From NCBI RefSeq assembly GCF_013186535.1, contig NZ_JABMCZ010000003.1, positions 992,001 through 1,056,000 of the forward strand: a stretch of DNA of 64,000 nucleotides. The letters are read 5' to 3'. This DNA is from Nocardia terpenica (GTDB lineage Bacteria > Actinomycetota > Actinomycetes > Mycobacteriales > Mycobacteriaceae). How positions within the stretch are numbered: position 1 is the first letter of the stretch; every line of letters starts with the position of its first letter. This document shows positions 63,513 to 64,000 of this stretch, one piece after another. Both the position numbers and the translations under genes were made by a program. Below the pieces are notes generated by a model. The model saw only the letters and a list, made by a program, of their open reading frames with translations, was not told where the DNA came from and ran no database searches.

Positions 63513-64000
63513 TCAGCGTTCGATGCGGCCGGAATCCCGTTCGCGGTAGCGGACATTCGGGCGCGGATGCGGGGGCACGTCGCCGTTGTACGCGGCGCGG
63601 CCGCGCCGCGGGGCCGAATCGGCCGCTGCGGGGCGATCGGAGGTGCGGGGGTAGGACGAGGCGGGGGAGACCCGCGCGGAGCGGTCTGCGGGCCGTCCGC
63701 CGGTGCGGCGGGCGGTGCGCGAGGGCGATTCGGCGTCGGCGGCGCCGTCGGCTCGGGCGCGGCGGCGCGAGGTCTCGGATCGGTCGGTGGCCTTCCCGCG
63801 GCGCGTGCGGGAGGCGGACGAGGACGAGCGCGGCCCCCAGCTGTCGCCCTTGCGGGGGCGGGTGCGGACCCGGGCCGGACCGGATCCGCGCCGGTGCGCG
63901 ACCACCCGGATACCGCCGACCACCAGTACCAGCACGGTCGCCAGCGCCATGATCGGAAACCGGTTCACCAGCGGGATCGCCAGGTTCAGCAGGATGTCCT
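63513..64000 (-). CDS. DUF6542-type membrane protein with basic tail (5' end outside window)
   Basis: Only the C-terminal 162 codons are inside the window. The frame is open through base 64000. It enters with a membrane segment (DILLNLAIPLVNRFPIMALA then TVLVLVVGGIRVVAHRR), followed by about 115 residues of Arg/Ser/Pro-rich disordered tail (WGPRSSSSASRTRRGKATDR, PHPRPNVRYRERDSGRIER). The position after ispH matches the Rv1111c-type DUF6542 protein of M. tuberculosis. Function unknown. Confidence 0.75.
   Translation of the reverse strand, partial: DILLNLAIPLVNRFPIMALATVLVLVVGGIRVVAHRRGSGPARVRTRPRKGDSWGPRSSSSASRTRRGKATDRSETSRRRARADGAADAESPSRTARRTGGRPADRSARVSPASSYPRTSDRPAAADSAPRRGRAAYNGDVPPHPRPNVRYRERDSGRIER

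Overview
The window is high-GC actinobacterial DNA whose housekeeping genes match mycolic-acid bacteria, most likely Nocardia or a close relative. The evidence is protein similarity recalled from Mycobacterium tuberculosis and a shared gene order. The backbone comprises a hemolysin III (TrhA) gene, a short-chain Z-isoprenyl diphosphate synthase, coaA, glyA, phoH2, a DesA2-type desaturase, fumC, glpX, a DUF4245 protein, xseB, xseA, an Rv1109c-type protein, ispH and an Rv1111c-type membrane protein. This is the Rv1085c-Rv1111c neighbourhood in almost the same order.

Layout: 1-7 kb holds the left backbone block (isoprenoid, CoA and one-carbon metabolism). From about 7 to 49 kb there is a large accessory block between glyA and phoH2. 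It contains: a double-MerR regulator with an unusual alpha/beta hydrolase; a LysR-controlled CoA-thioester cluster (CoA transferase, crotonase, two acyl-CoA dehydrogenase subunits); a THUMP-type RNA methyltransferase with a possible tiny leader peptide; an AI-2E family transporter; two tandem MutS-like ATPases; an ArsR-SRPBCC pair; bioB with a BioQ-type operator; a MarR-monooxygenase pair; an O-methyltransferase-M3 peptidase operon; an XRE/DUF5753-DUF397 pair; a GlxA/HD/RidA group; a MarR/LLM pair; a five-gene envelope cluster around a 1514-residue polytopic repeat protein; and two tandem P450s with a 3Fe-4S ferredoxin. From 49 kb to the end the backbone resumes, interrupted by a TetR-monooxygenase pair and a tiny 26-codon gene.

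Intergenic DNA is unusually rich in repeats. A dispersed hairpin family (CCCGGC stem, loop carrying four or five A or T) occurs at least six times. Three diverged tandem arrays (about 28, 23 and 24 bp units) fill gaps. Several small ORFs with convincing ribosome-binding sites are present.

The best candidate for an undescribed system is the cluster at 36480-42921: a giant hydrophobic helix-repeat protein, a small four-cysteine secreted protein, two unknown proteins and a lipoprotein. A membrane DsbA-like oxidoreductase is divergent to it. Its function cannot be read from sequence, but its design (secreted, lipidated and polytopic members plus an oxidase) points to the cell envelope.
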